64,000 bases of DNA, from contig CANTUZ010000004.1 in assembly GCA_947846985.1 (NCBI GenBank), positions 3,710,927 to 3,774,926 of the forward strand, written 5' to 3'. Origin of the DNA: Fratercula arctica (taxonomy: Eukaryota; Chordata; Aves; Charadriiformes; Alcidae). Below, one piece after another: positions 42,379-50,697 of this stretch. Below the pieces are notes generated by a model. The model saw nothing but the letters and a program-made list of their open reading frames with translations, made no database searches and was not told the origin of the DNA. How positions within the stretch are numbered: the first letter of the stretch is position 1; each line of letters opens with the position of its first letter. Both the position numbers and the translations under genes were made by a program.

Positions 42379-45300
42379 AAAGACAGAAAACCATGCCCGA
42401 ACCTGTTAAGAAAATGGGATCTGTTTATATGAAATCAATCTGGATCAAAGCCACAAGACTCTCAAAAGAAAAGATAAAAGATGTACAGATGGTGACAAAA
42501 AGAAAAAGATAATTTCTTACTTATTTGGAACAGACAAGGAAAAGTAAAGTCACCTGACAGAAGTTCACTTTTATCTACATTGCTTTCAACACATGCAAAA
42601 ACAACACAGAGAAGCCCAAAACAGCACACTTTAGAGACCGAGTAATAAGAAAATCCCAACAACTTCATCAGATGAAACAATACAGAACCCAGAGCCAGCA
42701 AACATACATTCTTCACTTTATTCTTAGTTTTCTGCGTGCTTATTCACTGTCGCACTTAATTTTAAAGATGTATGTTACATACCCATTTTTTTACCCTTTT
42801 CAAAAATCAGCAGCATAATCAAATTGGGCAAGCTTGGCTGGAACATATTTTATTGATGCAAAACTAGCTGTTGATTTTCTAATAGCAATTTAATACTTAA
42901 GCTGATTTAGTAAATGCAAAGTCGAAGCTCAGAACTTCTAAGAGCAGCTTAAGACCACTTTAAGAAAAGAATATGTGTTATTCAAATAAGCAGAAGTTTT
43001 TTTGCTACACCGAAGGAGATGGAAATTGCAAGAATTTATTTCTATTACTAAAATCAGAAAAACATGGAATTGGAATTGCCACATAAAGTCAGATATTTAA
43101 AATCATAATCTTTAAGTGGTTTTATTACATTTCGGACTGCCATTTGTAAATGAGAGCACAGCAGATAAAAAAAACGCTGATCATCAACATAAAAGCACAA
43201 AGGTTACTTCTCCTAGAACAGGGTCCTTTCCCTTGCAAATTAAAACCAAAGCTCATGCCTCTGCACAGATACAATTAGTTTGAAATTTCCCAGTAACTAG
43301 ACAAGGAAACGGATGAGAACACACCTTCACCAGCGTAAGTCTGTGATCAGATCAGTTCCTCAGTTTAGAAGTACTAAAGTAAGGATTCAGATAAACCTTC
43401 AAGAACATTTACGGCTGAGGTGAAGGAGGGATGGGGAGACAAGTATTGTTATGACTGGGCTGAAGCCAGTTAAATAACTTCTAATTTCAAAGCTACCTTA
43501 AGGAAGTTTTATTTAGTCTTGACTGCTCCATCTTCTATATTGATCAATATAAACGGCTCCTCTTCAATCTTGCAAGCAAGGCATCCCAAATAAAACATTG
43601 TGCTTAAAAGGCATGGGATACGCATTTCCAAGCCAAGAACCCCTTAAATCTGGGCACAGATGAGGCTGACCCAATAAACAGTTCTTTAAATTTACGTCAT
43701 AATTGGTATTTCAAGTACAAAACACAAGAGTGAACTGACACCTCATCATAAAGCAGTTCAGGTGTGAACAGAATGAAACTTACAATTTAGGTTTGAAAAA
43801 CAGTACCTCAGTTATAAGCTGTATACCTATTATCATCCAGGAGAAAGTATCACACTTTAAGGCTCTTTAATGTTTAGGTTTTGCACCACAAGTGCAATTA
43901 AAGCACACCTTTCCACAATTAAAGAATTGCCTAACAAGAATCTGAGGATTTCTCTAAGAAGCTTGCTCTTCAAAAGCTGTTTAGTAGATTTCAAAAAGCT
44001 AAAAACCAAAACAACCACCACAAAATAACAACCAAGCCAATAGAAAACCCTCAAAAACCCCTCAGGATCTCTGAAAACAGAGATGGAAACACATTCCCTG
44101 CATTCACGGACACGGCATCACGCATGTTCTGATAAGAACGGATATTTCACGGTCCGGCTTTGACGTGTAACCCCTTCCTTTATGGGCTGATGTGCTAAAC
44201 CTGTATAAAACTCTCTGCATGAATTTTGCCTCATCCCAGCATACGAGCCAAACTCTCCCAAATACGGTTCCACTCATTAATGGAGCAACTCAGTCCCGCA
44301 CGAACAGTCAAAGAAATACAAAAATTAAAGCTTCAAATACAGCATGTTCCAAATGATGACCTCTAAGGAATACAACATTTTTATTAATTTAGCCTAGCAT
44401 TTAAAGATCTATCTCATCATATGTAAAACCCATGGCACATAAGTAACCTGATGCTGATATTGCTACAGCTTCTCACGTTGAAAGATACGCAAGATTTATG
44501 AAATCACAAGAATATAGTGGTTTATTTTAAGCATCAAAATTCAACAAATCACGTTATGGTGCTAACAAAAGAAAAAAGGAAGATCTGTTTTAAGCAAACT
44601 TGTGAAAATATTTTATGTCAAGTATTGCCGTTTTCTCAACCTCTCTCCCTTTAAATCCTTAACTCCACAAAGGTGTACCTTAAATTTAAGTACCTCTTGA
44701 AAAATACAGGAAAGCTAATCTTGCAGCAGAAGTATGGAGACTAAAATTCAGCAAAAGGCAAGAAGTGAATTTTCACACAACTTTCATCAGCCGAAAATAA
44801 AAAAAAAAAGAAGTATTGACACAATGTTGAAAGACCTTTATCTGAGAGCCGCATGCCACCAGAACGTGCCATAATGTCATAGGTAATATTTTGTTTAAAT
44901 TTAATGAATTAATTCCAACTGCTCTTTACCTGCAGTGATTCCTTTGCTTCACAAGCAAACCAGGCCATAAACAGGTTTACACGCTGATACTGTTTGCTTA
45001 TTCACTTCCACGCTCTTTACCGCATCACAAATTCATATCAAACCACAGATAACGTTAACGGAGAATAATCCGTAATCCCCGACGTCCTAGCAGCAGCACT
45101 CTGACTTGCATTTAACAAGCAATTGACATATCACCATTAAGGCTTGCTTTGGACAACAGTAACCCACAGCATGTGTATATTTACCTCAAATGTATGGTAA
45201 AGATGTATCCACTGATACTGAATATAGCCAGGAAATTTACAAATCACACAAAAAGTATAAACAAGCTGTACAGCAGGTATTAAGGTTGGGTTATGACAGG

Positions 45301-45888
45301 AAAACACTCATCGCTCAATGAGAATGACTTACTTTGCAAATGGTTAGTGCATAAAACGATAATTTCCTTTTTTAACGTCATTTTCTTCTCATAATAAAGT
45401 TTAGCATGAGGTAGTAAGTACACTTTTTCCCCATGCATGCACAGCCAGATAAACCTTGATGTTCCTGTTTAAATATAACGGCAACAGACAACTCACTAAA
45501 GCTATAGTACTTAAAATAAAAGGTATGATGGAAACTTATTATTTCCCAACCTTCCCCTCCAGAAAAAAAATCATCTTGCAAAGTGCAATTCACAAAAAGG
45601 AAGGGGCTGCATTGTGTTAAATGGTTTGAGTATTTGTACACCTTTTCTTGAAATGCCTTACGGCAACCTCAGACCTCCATGCGACCAATCCATGACACAT
45701 TTCATATAGAAAGAAAAAAAAAAAAGCATAAAGGAAATAATAAAATAAATAAAAAAAAACCCCAAAATGATGGAAGTAATATTAAAAAAATACCATATAG
45801 CTATTTTTATTACTTATTTTAACGCTTACCACAAGAATGTGAAAAACAGGGAGGAGGTACCATGAACACCAGGTTAAAATATACCCAC

Positions 45889-45983
45889 CCCGAGCCGAAA
45901 GCTTTTTGGTGTTGATGATTTTGGCCGCGTACTCCTGTCCTGTGGTGATCTTCATACACCGCCTCACCACGGAGAACGCCCCC
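45889..45983 (-). CDS. CAMK2D: CAMK2D coding exon 2 (ATP-binding loop and catalytic lysine)
   Basis: This 95-bp minus-strand exon is preceded by a pyrimidine-rich TTTTGCAG acceptor. Its first G completes the lysine codon split by intron 1. It then encodes [18 protein letters not shown] and [13 protein letters not shown], ending with the G of codon 54 before a GTGGGT donor. Joined to exon 1 it forms the glycine-rich loop G-K-G-A-F-S-V-V and places the ATP-anchoring lysine of AAKII at residue 43. Methionine after RRC (residue 32) is a delta feature; alpha, beta and gamma have valine there. Residue 35 or 36 differs from the KIPTGQ I recall for the mammalian protein (here KITTGQ). The next family exon, starting with the HQKLEREAR segment, is not seen in this window. 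Confidence 0.97.
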
Positions 45984-46771
45984 CTGCAAAACCCAGAAGC
46001 GGACAAAGTGTCAGCCCCACCGAAACGCTGCCATCACCGGGCTTCTAACGGGGGGGGGGGGGGGGGGGTTTGACAGAATTCAAAAAAAAAAAAAGGGGTG
46101 TGGGGGGATTTCCCCCCTCCCAACCCCCCCCCCCCCCAGGAGGGACGGCCAATATTTCATTTTATTCACCAAAAGAGCAACTCTGGTCAGGAACGCCGGT
46201 ACAAGCCGTATGGCCGACTCCATCCCCGCCGGCAACCGGGTGGAAGGAGGGCACGTTGGCACACACACACAACGCAGTGGGGACACCGTGTATGTGTGTG
46301 TCCCCGCCGTGACACCGGGCCACCAACATGGCGATGGGGGCCCCGGCCCCGAGCCGCCTCCCGCCCCACCGCTATGGGGCGCCGCGCCCCAACGGCCCCC
46401 CACGACCGAGCCCCCGCCTCAACGGCCTCTCACGGCCAGTTCCCCCCGCTACAGCCAGACTGAAAAACAAACAAAAAAATATAATAAATAACCATATGGC
46501 CGAGGGCAGCTCCCCGGGGCCGTACACACCCCGGGGGTGAAGGAACAAGCGGGCGCGGAGCCCGCTCCCCCCCACCCCGCCGATAACGCCCCGGTGTGTG
46601 GGGCTGGAGACATGGCGCCGTCGTCCCCCCCACCCCACCCCGCCCCGCCGACAGTGGGAGCGGGGCTTCCAGAACCGGTGAGTCTCAGGCACCGAGCCCT
46701 CAACAGCCAACCGCGCCTTCCCCTCCCACCCCCGGCTTCCCCAGCCGCGCTCCGGTGGGTTCCGTCCTTAC
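45984..46771 (-). other. CAMK2D: CAMK2D intron 1 (788 bp, phase 2)
   Basis: The intron is bounded by a GTAAGG donor at 46771 and a CAG acceptor ending at 45984. It interrupts the lysine codon just before the kinase glycine loop. It is short and GC-rich and lies mostly inside the CpG island. It holds a run of 19 G (46050-46068) and a run of 14 C (46124-46137) as read on the plus strand. It also holds a (CA)n/(TG)n inverted pair at about 46260-46302. Open frames in both directions here are compositional and not coding. Confidence 0.93.
46050..46137. repeat. Intron 1 G19 and C14 homopolymers
   Basis: Nineteen G (46050-46068) are followed 55 bp later by fourteen C (46124-46137), with an A-rich tract between. 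The runs could pair as a hairpin or form a G-quadruplex and i-motif. Lengths of such runs are prone to sequencing error. Confidence 0.8.
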
Positions 46772-46836
46772 TTCCCGAGCTCCTCGAAGAGCTGGTACTC
46801 GTCGGTGAAGCGGGTGCAGGTGGCGGTTGAGGCCAT
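46772..46836 (-). CDS. CAMK2D: CAMK2D coding exon 1 (start codon and N-terminus of CaM kinase II delta)
   Basis: Read on the minus strand, this 65-bp exon starts at ATG 46836-46834 and encodes 21 codons plus two bases. It gives MASTATCTRF, then TDEYQLFEELG and the AA of a split lysine codon. This is the conserved N-terminus of CaMKII, a Ser/Thr kinase activated by Ca2+/calmodulin that assembles into a dodecameric holoenzyme. The MAST start and the FEEL string fit delta better than alpha (MAT-I), beta (LYEDI) or gamma (MATTATC, TDDY), as I recall those sequences. The exon ends GGGAA followed by a GTAAGG donor. The 65-bp length and the phase agree with the following exon. A second ATG lies immediately upstream (46839-46837); I chose the inner one by homology to the family N-terminus. 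The exon lies inside a CpG island. Confidence 0.96.
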
Positions 46837-47162
46837 CATGAGGACGGGCGAGCGGCCGCCGGTACCTCCGGCGGCCAGGGACGGCGAGGCGGCGGGGCTG
46901 TGAGGCGAGGAGAGGAAAGGAGAGAGGCGAGGCGAGGCTCCGCGCCGGCTTCGGCTTCTCCTTCTCCTTCTCCTGCCGTGACGGGGCTGCCTCCACGCCC
47001 TCCTCCGGTCTTCCCCCGCCCTTGAGGGAGACAGATCAATAAATAATAAGCGTGTCTCTCCCTCTCTCTCCCCCTCGCAAGCCCGCCGGGGGAGGCGGCA
47101 CCGAAAAGGAAAGCAAAACCGGGGCGGGGGGGCCAAGGGCTGCCTCCGCCTTCCGCTCTTCT

Positions 47163-47181
47163 CCCCCCCCCCCCCCCCCCC
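47163..47181. repeat. C19 homopolymer in the 5'UTR/promoter
   Basis: An uninterrupted run of 19 C on the plus strand (G on the transcribed gene's sense strand), flanked by CGCCGCCGC. If transcribed it would lie in the CAMK2D leader as a G-quadruplex-capable RNA. Confidence 0.75.
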
Positions 47182-47346
47182 GCCGCCGCTTCTCCCCGCG
47201 GGCCGCCGCCGCCGCCTCAGCGCCGTCTCCCGGTGCCGTGCCTCCCCCTAGCGACCTCCCTCCCTCCCTCCCGCCCCGTCGGGGAACGCTGCGGGGGAGG
47301 TGGGGGGGGCTCTCACACTGCGGACGGGGGAACCCACCCGAGAACC

Positions 47347-47385
47347 GGGGAGGGAGGGAGGGAGGAAGGAGGAGAAGGAAAGGAC
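47347..47385. repeat. GGGA/GGA-rich simple repeat
   Basis: A purine tract of GGGA units grading into GGAAGGAGGAGAAGG. It is promoter-type polypurine sequence with no coding meaning. Confidence 0.75.
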
Positions 47386-47475
47386 CGGACCCTCCCCGCC
47401 CCCCCCACCGGGGCGGGCAGCGCTGGCGCCCCCTCGCAAACGGATGCACCTGCGCCCCGTTCCCCGGCGACCGCC

Positions 47476-47483
47476 TGACGTCA
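47476..47483. promoter_or_regulatory. Perfect palindromic CRE (TGACGTCA)
   Basis: The full 8-bp cAMP-response element, the CREB/ATF binding palindrome, lies about 640 bp upstream of the CAMK2D ATG inside the CpG island. CREB is itself a CaM-kinase substrate, so an autoregulatory loop is conceivable, but that is inference. Conservation and occupancy are not visible here. Confidence 0.6.
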
Positions 47484-47527
47484 TAAACCGCCGGGCCCCG
47501 CCCCAGCACTGTGGCGTCACGGCGAGC

Positions 47528-47543
47528 GGGGGGGGGGGGGGGG
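47528..47543. repeat. G16 homopolymer in promoter
   Basis: Sixteen consecutive G follow an ACGGCGAGCGG motif that recurs at 47699-47709. The run can form a G-quadruplex. Confidence 0.75.
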
Positions 47544-47751
47544 TACGGGGACAGGAGGAGGGGGGGGACAGCGCGTGCGCGGGGAGGGGGACGCCAGCGG
47601 GAGCTCGTGCCGAGTGACGCCGTGCGTGTCCGCAACGCCCCGGCTCCTTTTCTGCCCCCCAAAACTCCCCCAAAACGCGGCTGTGACGACACAAGGTGAC
47701 GGCGAGCGGCTGCCTCCGCCCCCTGCCCTCGCGCCCCCTTCTGTCCCCATT

Positions 47752-47773
47752 CCCCCCCCCCCCCCCCCCCCCC
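47752..47773. repeat. C22 homopolymer in promoter
   Basis: Twenty-two consecutive C, the longest G/C run in the window, lying between the CRE half-sites at 47697 and 47807. Confidence 0.75.
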
Positions 47774-47839
47774 AAGGTTTTTCCCGGTTAAAATAGCGCG
47801 TAATTGCGTCATCGATGAGCGCAACTGGGCACAAAGTGC

Positions 47840-47853
47840 GGGGGGGGGGGGGG
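47840..47853. repeat. G14 homopolymer at the island edge
   Basis: Fourteen consecutive G close to the upstream boundary of the CpG island; composition turns AT-rich within about 40 bp. Confidence 0.7.
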
Positions 47854-47880
47854 AGGGAGGGTGTCACCCGGCCGTCTGAA

Positions 47881-48475
47881 TTGCATCGAAATTCAGGTCG
47901 TTTTGCTCTAAATGGGTTAAATTTGGAAGATCCTGGGATTGTTTTAATGTTTGTGAAAGCAAAACTAAAAATGCTGCTGAAGTAAAGCATTTGCGTGTCG
48001 GAATTTTGGGGGGGATAAGCGGAAAGAGTGTTCAGATTCAGTTTATCCGTAAGATTTCCTCTTCTAAAATAATAGTGTACGACAAGGAAAAGCGACTGCT
48101 TGGAACTGTATGGATTTTCAAACCCCAAACTCGCTGGTTCCCCATCTTGGAATTTTTTTTTGCCTTTCAAAAGCTTCTTAAACATCCGTGTGCCACCAGT
48201 GCCGTCGGGCCTTCGCTCTCCCTTCTGGCCTGGGCTTTGCCAACAGCGATTCGCTTCGTTTTGGGGAAATCGTTACCGTTTCGCTTTTATTCCTTTTCTG
48301 ATAAACTAAGTGGCGGCAAGAGAAGTAATGAGTTAGATTATGGGAGATAAGCAATGAGCTAAAAGACATCCGCAAAGGTTTCTTTTTATTTTAAAGCTCC
48401 GGAGTTTCCGGAATGAGGATCCAGAGCTGTGCTCTCGTAGGAAGAGTTAAAAACCCAGCAACTCTTCCCTAAACT
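47881..48475. other. Flank between CpG island and inverted duplication
   Basis: Intermediate-composition sequence just upstream of the island. No gene, repeat family or strong motif is recognised. Confidence 0.6.
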
Positions 48476-48822
48476 AGGATTTCTCTTCATAGACCGTCCG
48501 GTCGTAAGGCGAGTATTTATCTAAACCCACGATCACTCAGTTTTTCAGGCTGTTTTCTGTCTAGTCCGTACACGGCTGTTGCATTTCTCCACGAACTAAA
48601 TGCACAATATTCCCAGCTGTCCTCATAACGAGAAGTCTACACCAGCGACCTTCTGAAAGCTCCCCCGACTCCTTCAAAACACCAGCAAATGGGCAAATCT
48701 GCATTTTCCAAGATCAGAAATAACATGGAAACCTCCCTTTGGCTGTCTGAAAATAAAGCCGTGTAAAGCAAAGACCTTGCAGGGTAGCAAACTCTTAAAA
48801 TAAATACAATTCCCTTTGCCAC
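48476..48822 (+). repeat. Left arm of a large inverted duplication
   Basis: This 347-bp segment recurs in reverse complement at 50352-50697. The inner 245 bp (48578-48822) match at about 95% by hand alignment, including two uninterrupted matches of about 57 bp each. The outer 100 bp match at roughly 70-75% with small indels. I recognise no known repeat family and no coding sequence in it. Confidence 0.9.
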
Positions 48823-50351
48823 AGGAAAATGGTGTGCGCACAACGCGAACGCGTGAGCCGGTGGACGAGGGCGATTTTTCCTTTGGGTGAGGCAGAATAC
48901 ACTAAAAACGCTCGATTCACGGCATAAAGGCGGCGGCGAAGGAGGTTTTCGAAACTCGTGCGCAGGCACAAAGCGGTTGCTCCGTAGGTTCCTCTCCAGG
49001 TTCTCGCCGCGTGCTGCAGGACGAGCACCAAAAGACCGGAGGACGTTGCAATTTAGACCAGCAGATTTGGTCCAAATTTGGTCTATTCTTGCTTGAAGCA
49101 AGGGTAAATCTATGATTGGGTCAGTGGCGGGAAGGTGCGTGAAAAAGTATTCAGAGCGGCAGCGTATTTTTTAGCGCCAACAAAAATATAACATGCGAGC
49201 TGTGCATAATTTTGTATATATCTGCATAAATAACACAATCAGGAGTACTGAAACCCCGGAGTGGGCTGATGATTGTGAGTATTTACGGGGGCATGTCTGC
49301 CAGGTTCCTGATCTATATATATGTAGACATTCCAAAATTAAACATATTCCCGTCCTATGTAACTTTTTTCCCAATAATATGTTCTGGCAACAAGCACTTG
49401 GCCAAAGTACGTGTTCGTACTGTGCCATGCATTTATTATTTAATAAAAAATGTTCAGATGGAATTATTAAAGTCAACTCACTTTCTTTTGTTGCTGTTGG
49501 GTTGGGTTTTTTTTTGGGGGGGGGGGGTAATGATATTACAAGGATGCTGAGATTTTAAAAAAAAAAACAGATTTAAAAAAAACTGAGATTTTTTTTTTTT
49601 TTTTTTAAAATCCTTTTTGGATTTTTTTCCCATTTCCCAATCTGGGGGGGGGGTGGAAAAAAAAAAAAAAAAGTCCAAGCAAGATCCCATTTCCCAATCG
49701 GGGGGGGGGGGGGAAGTCCAAGAAGGAGCCAAGGAGTTCTGACAGAAATATCAAGCATGAATTTTCATTACTGGAGCTAAGGAAAGAAAATAATTATTTA
49801 CAAGATCAGTATCATCGGACTTGGGAGAATTTCCATGAGGAGAGATACCAGGGAAGTGATAAATAGCTTGGAAACGCTTCAGTTCGGCGGGTTTTTGTCT
49901 TGTTGCAACAATCGTCTCTTAAATATAGTTCACTCTTGAGCTGAAACAAAAACCGTAATTTGTAGCTGCCGTTCAAGCGCTCCCTTGTGTTCTCCAAATT
50001 CTTCCTGAGTAGACCAAAGCAGCCGGAATGGCAGCCAAGGATCTGGCCCACCAGGGGAACTTCTCAGCGCGGCGTTGAGCTTCAGGTTTCTATTAAGGTC
50101 ACAGAAGCAATTAATCCAGGGTCGATCTGGTGGAGGCGGAACGTCAAATCTCAGTAATGAACCAAAAAAAGGCTTAAAAAACATCCCAGGGTTTCTCTTC
50201 TCCAGCAGCTTTTTTTTGAGAAAGCAGTAAGCAGTTCAAGTCCGTAAGAAACTGAAAAACTGTTCCTCTGAAGTTCCTGCAGCTTAACGAAATGTTACAG
50301 CTCAGTGGAATGAATTATATATTCAACTTTAGAATCTGAAACAACATTTAT
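48823..50351. other. Spacer between the inverted arms (1529 bp)
   Basis: Single-copy-looking sequence separating the two arms. Its left part (48835-49030) is CpG-rich and has a short promoter-like composition. The middle holds A, T and G homopolymers and a 57-bp-period duplication (49629-49713). The rest is unremarkable AT-rich sequence. I see no coding signal. Confidence 0.6.
49629..49713. repeat. Local tandem duplication with poly-G cores
   Basis: The 14-mer CCCATTTCCCAATC occurs at 49629-49642 and 49686-49699, a period of 57 bp. Each copy is followed by a G run (10 G at 49644-49653, 14 G at 49700-49713) and then by AAGTCCAAG. The first copy has an A-rich tract inserted. A further G12 run lies at 49516-49527. 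Confidence 0.8.
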
Positions 50352-50697
50352 TGTGGCAAAGGGAATTGTATTTATTTTAAGAGTTTGCTATCCTGCAAGG
50401 TCTTTGCTTTATATGGCTTTATTTTTAGACAGCCAAAGGGAGGTTTCCATGTTATTTCTGATCTTGGAAAATGCAGATTTGCCAATTTGCTGATGTTTTG
50501 AAGGAGTCTGAGCACTTTCAGAAGGTCGCTGGTGTAGACTTCTCGTTATGAGGACAGCTGGGAATATTGTGTATTTAGTTCGTGAAGAAATGCAACGGCC
50601 ATTTACAGCCAAGGTCTAGACAGAATGGCCCAAAAACCTGACTAATCTTGGGTTTAAATACTCGCTTTATGACTGGATGGTCTCGAACAGAAATCCT
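50352..50697 (-). repeat. Right arm of a large inverted duplication
   Basis: Reverse-complement partner of 48476-48822. The best-matched part is 50352-50596, next to the spacer. Matching is abruptly lost on the spacer side (after TTTGCCACA read in left-arm orientation) and fades gradually on the outer side. No obvious target-site duplication flanks the pair. Confidence 0.9.

Larger units (their letters stand above)
1..45888 (-). other. CAMK2D: CAMK2D intron 2, partial (at least 45.9 kb)
   Basis: Everything left of the GTGGGT donor at 45888 should be intron 2, because exon 2 ends in phase 1 and no later CaMKII exon was found. I scanned for the expected next exon (an ATCACCAGAAA start after an acceptor, with LEREARICRLL downstream) and saw none, though a 60-bp exon could be missed by eye. 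The sequence is AT-rich with stop codons in every frame. Its recognisable contents are listed separately. Confidence 0.85.
28190..45888. other. Intron 2 stretch without recognised genes
   Basis: Mostly AT-rich noncoding sequence with the microsatellite and homopolymers listed separately. The near-palindrome CCATTGAAATCAATGG (around 40223-40238) stands out as a small symmetric motif. No exon, RNA gene or full transposon was recognised. Confidence 0.65.
46837..47480 (-). promoter_or_regulatory. CAMK2D: Probable CAMK2D 5'UTR and core promoter
   Basis: This is the GC-rich sequence between the start codon and the palindromic CRE. There is no classical TATAAA in the gene's orientation. One AT-rich island (47035-47053, reading TTATTATTTATTG on the minus strand) interrupts the GC background about 200 bp upstream of the ATG. 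The frame in phase with the kinase stays open for 100 codons upstream, but the only ATGs in it are the two adjacent ones at the start, so I treat it as leader. The extent of the UTR is inferred. Confidence 0.6.
47515..47812. promoter_or_regulatory. Cluster of CRE half-sites (CGTCA/TGACG)
   Basis: Half-sites occur at 47515-47519 (CGTCA), 47615-47619, 47684-47688 and 47697-47701 (all TGACG), and 47807-47811 (CGTCA, within TGCGTCAT). With the full palindrome at 47476 there are six sites in about 340 bp, more than expected by chance even in GC-rich sequence. Confidence 0.45.
46180..47880. promoter_or_regulatory. CAMK2D: CpG island at the CAMK2D 5' end
   Basis: Base composition changes abruptly here from AT-rich flanks to strongly GC-rich sequence with dense CpG, including many CGCC, GCGG and CCGCC blocks and several GC boxes (for example GGGCGG at about 47410 and CCCGCCCC near 46636 and 47270). 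It covers intron 1, exon 1 and about 1 kb upstream, as expected for a broadly expressed gene's CpG-island promoter. The exact transcription start cannot be read from sequence alone. The edges are judged by eye. Confidence 0.85.

Noticed and set aside
46098..46540. Proline-rich plus-strand open frames across intron 1 and its flank
   Set aside because: They are low-complexity translations of C-rich DNA inside a proven intron of the opposite strand.
47036..47824. 262-codon minus-strand open frame in the CpG island
   Set aside because: Its G-, R- and P-rich composition follows from GC-rich, stop-poor sequence and homopolymers, and overlapping frames on both strands are equally open. It has no family motif and does not connect to the kinase frame.
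48476..50697. Inverted arms as the terminal inverted repeats of a DNA transposon
   Set aside because: No target-site duplication or transposase-like frame is seen, matching is weakest at the outer ends where terminal repeats should be best conserved, and no known family is recognised.
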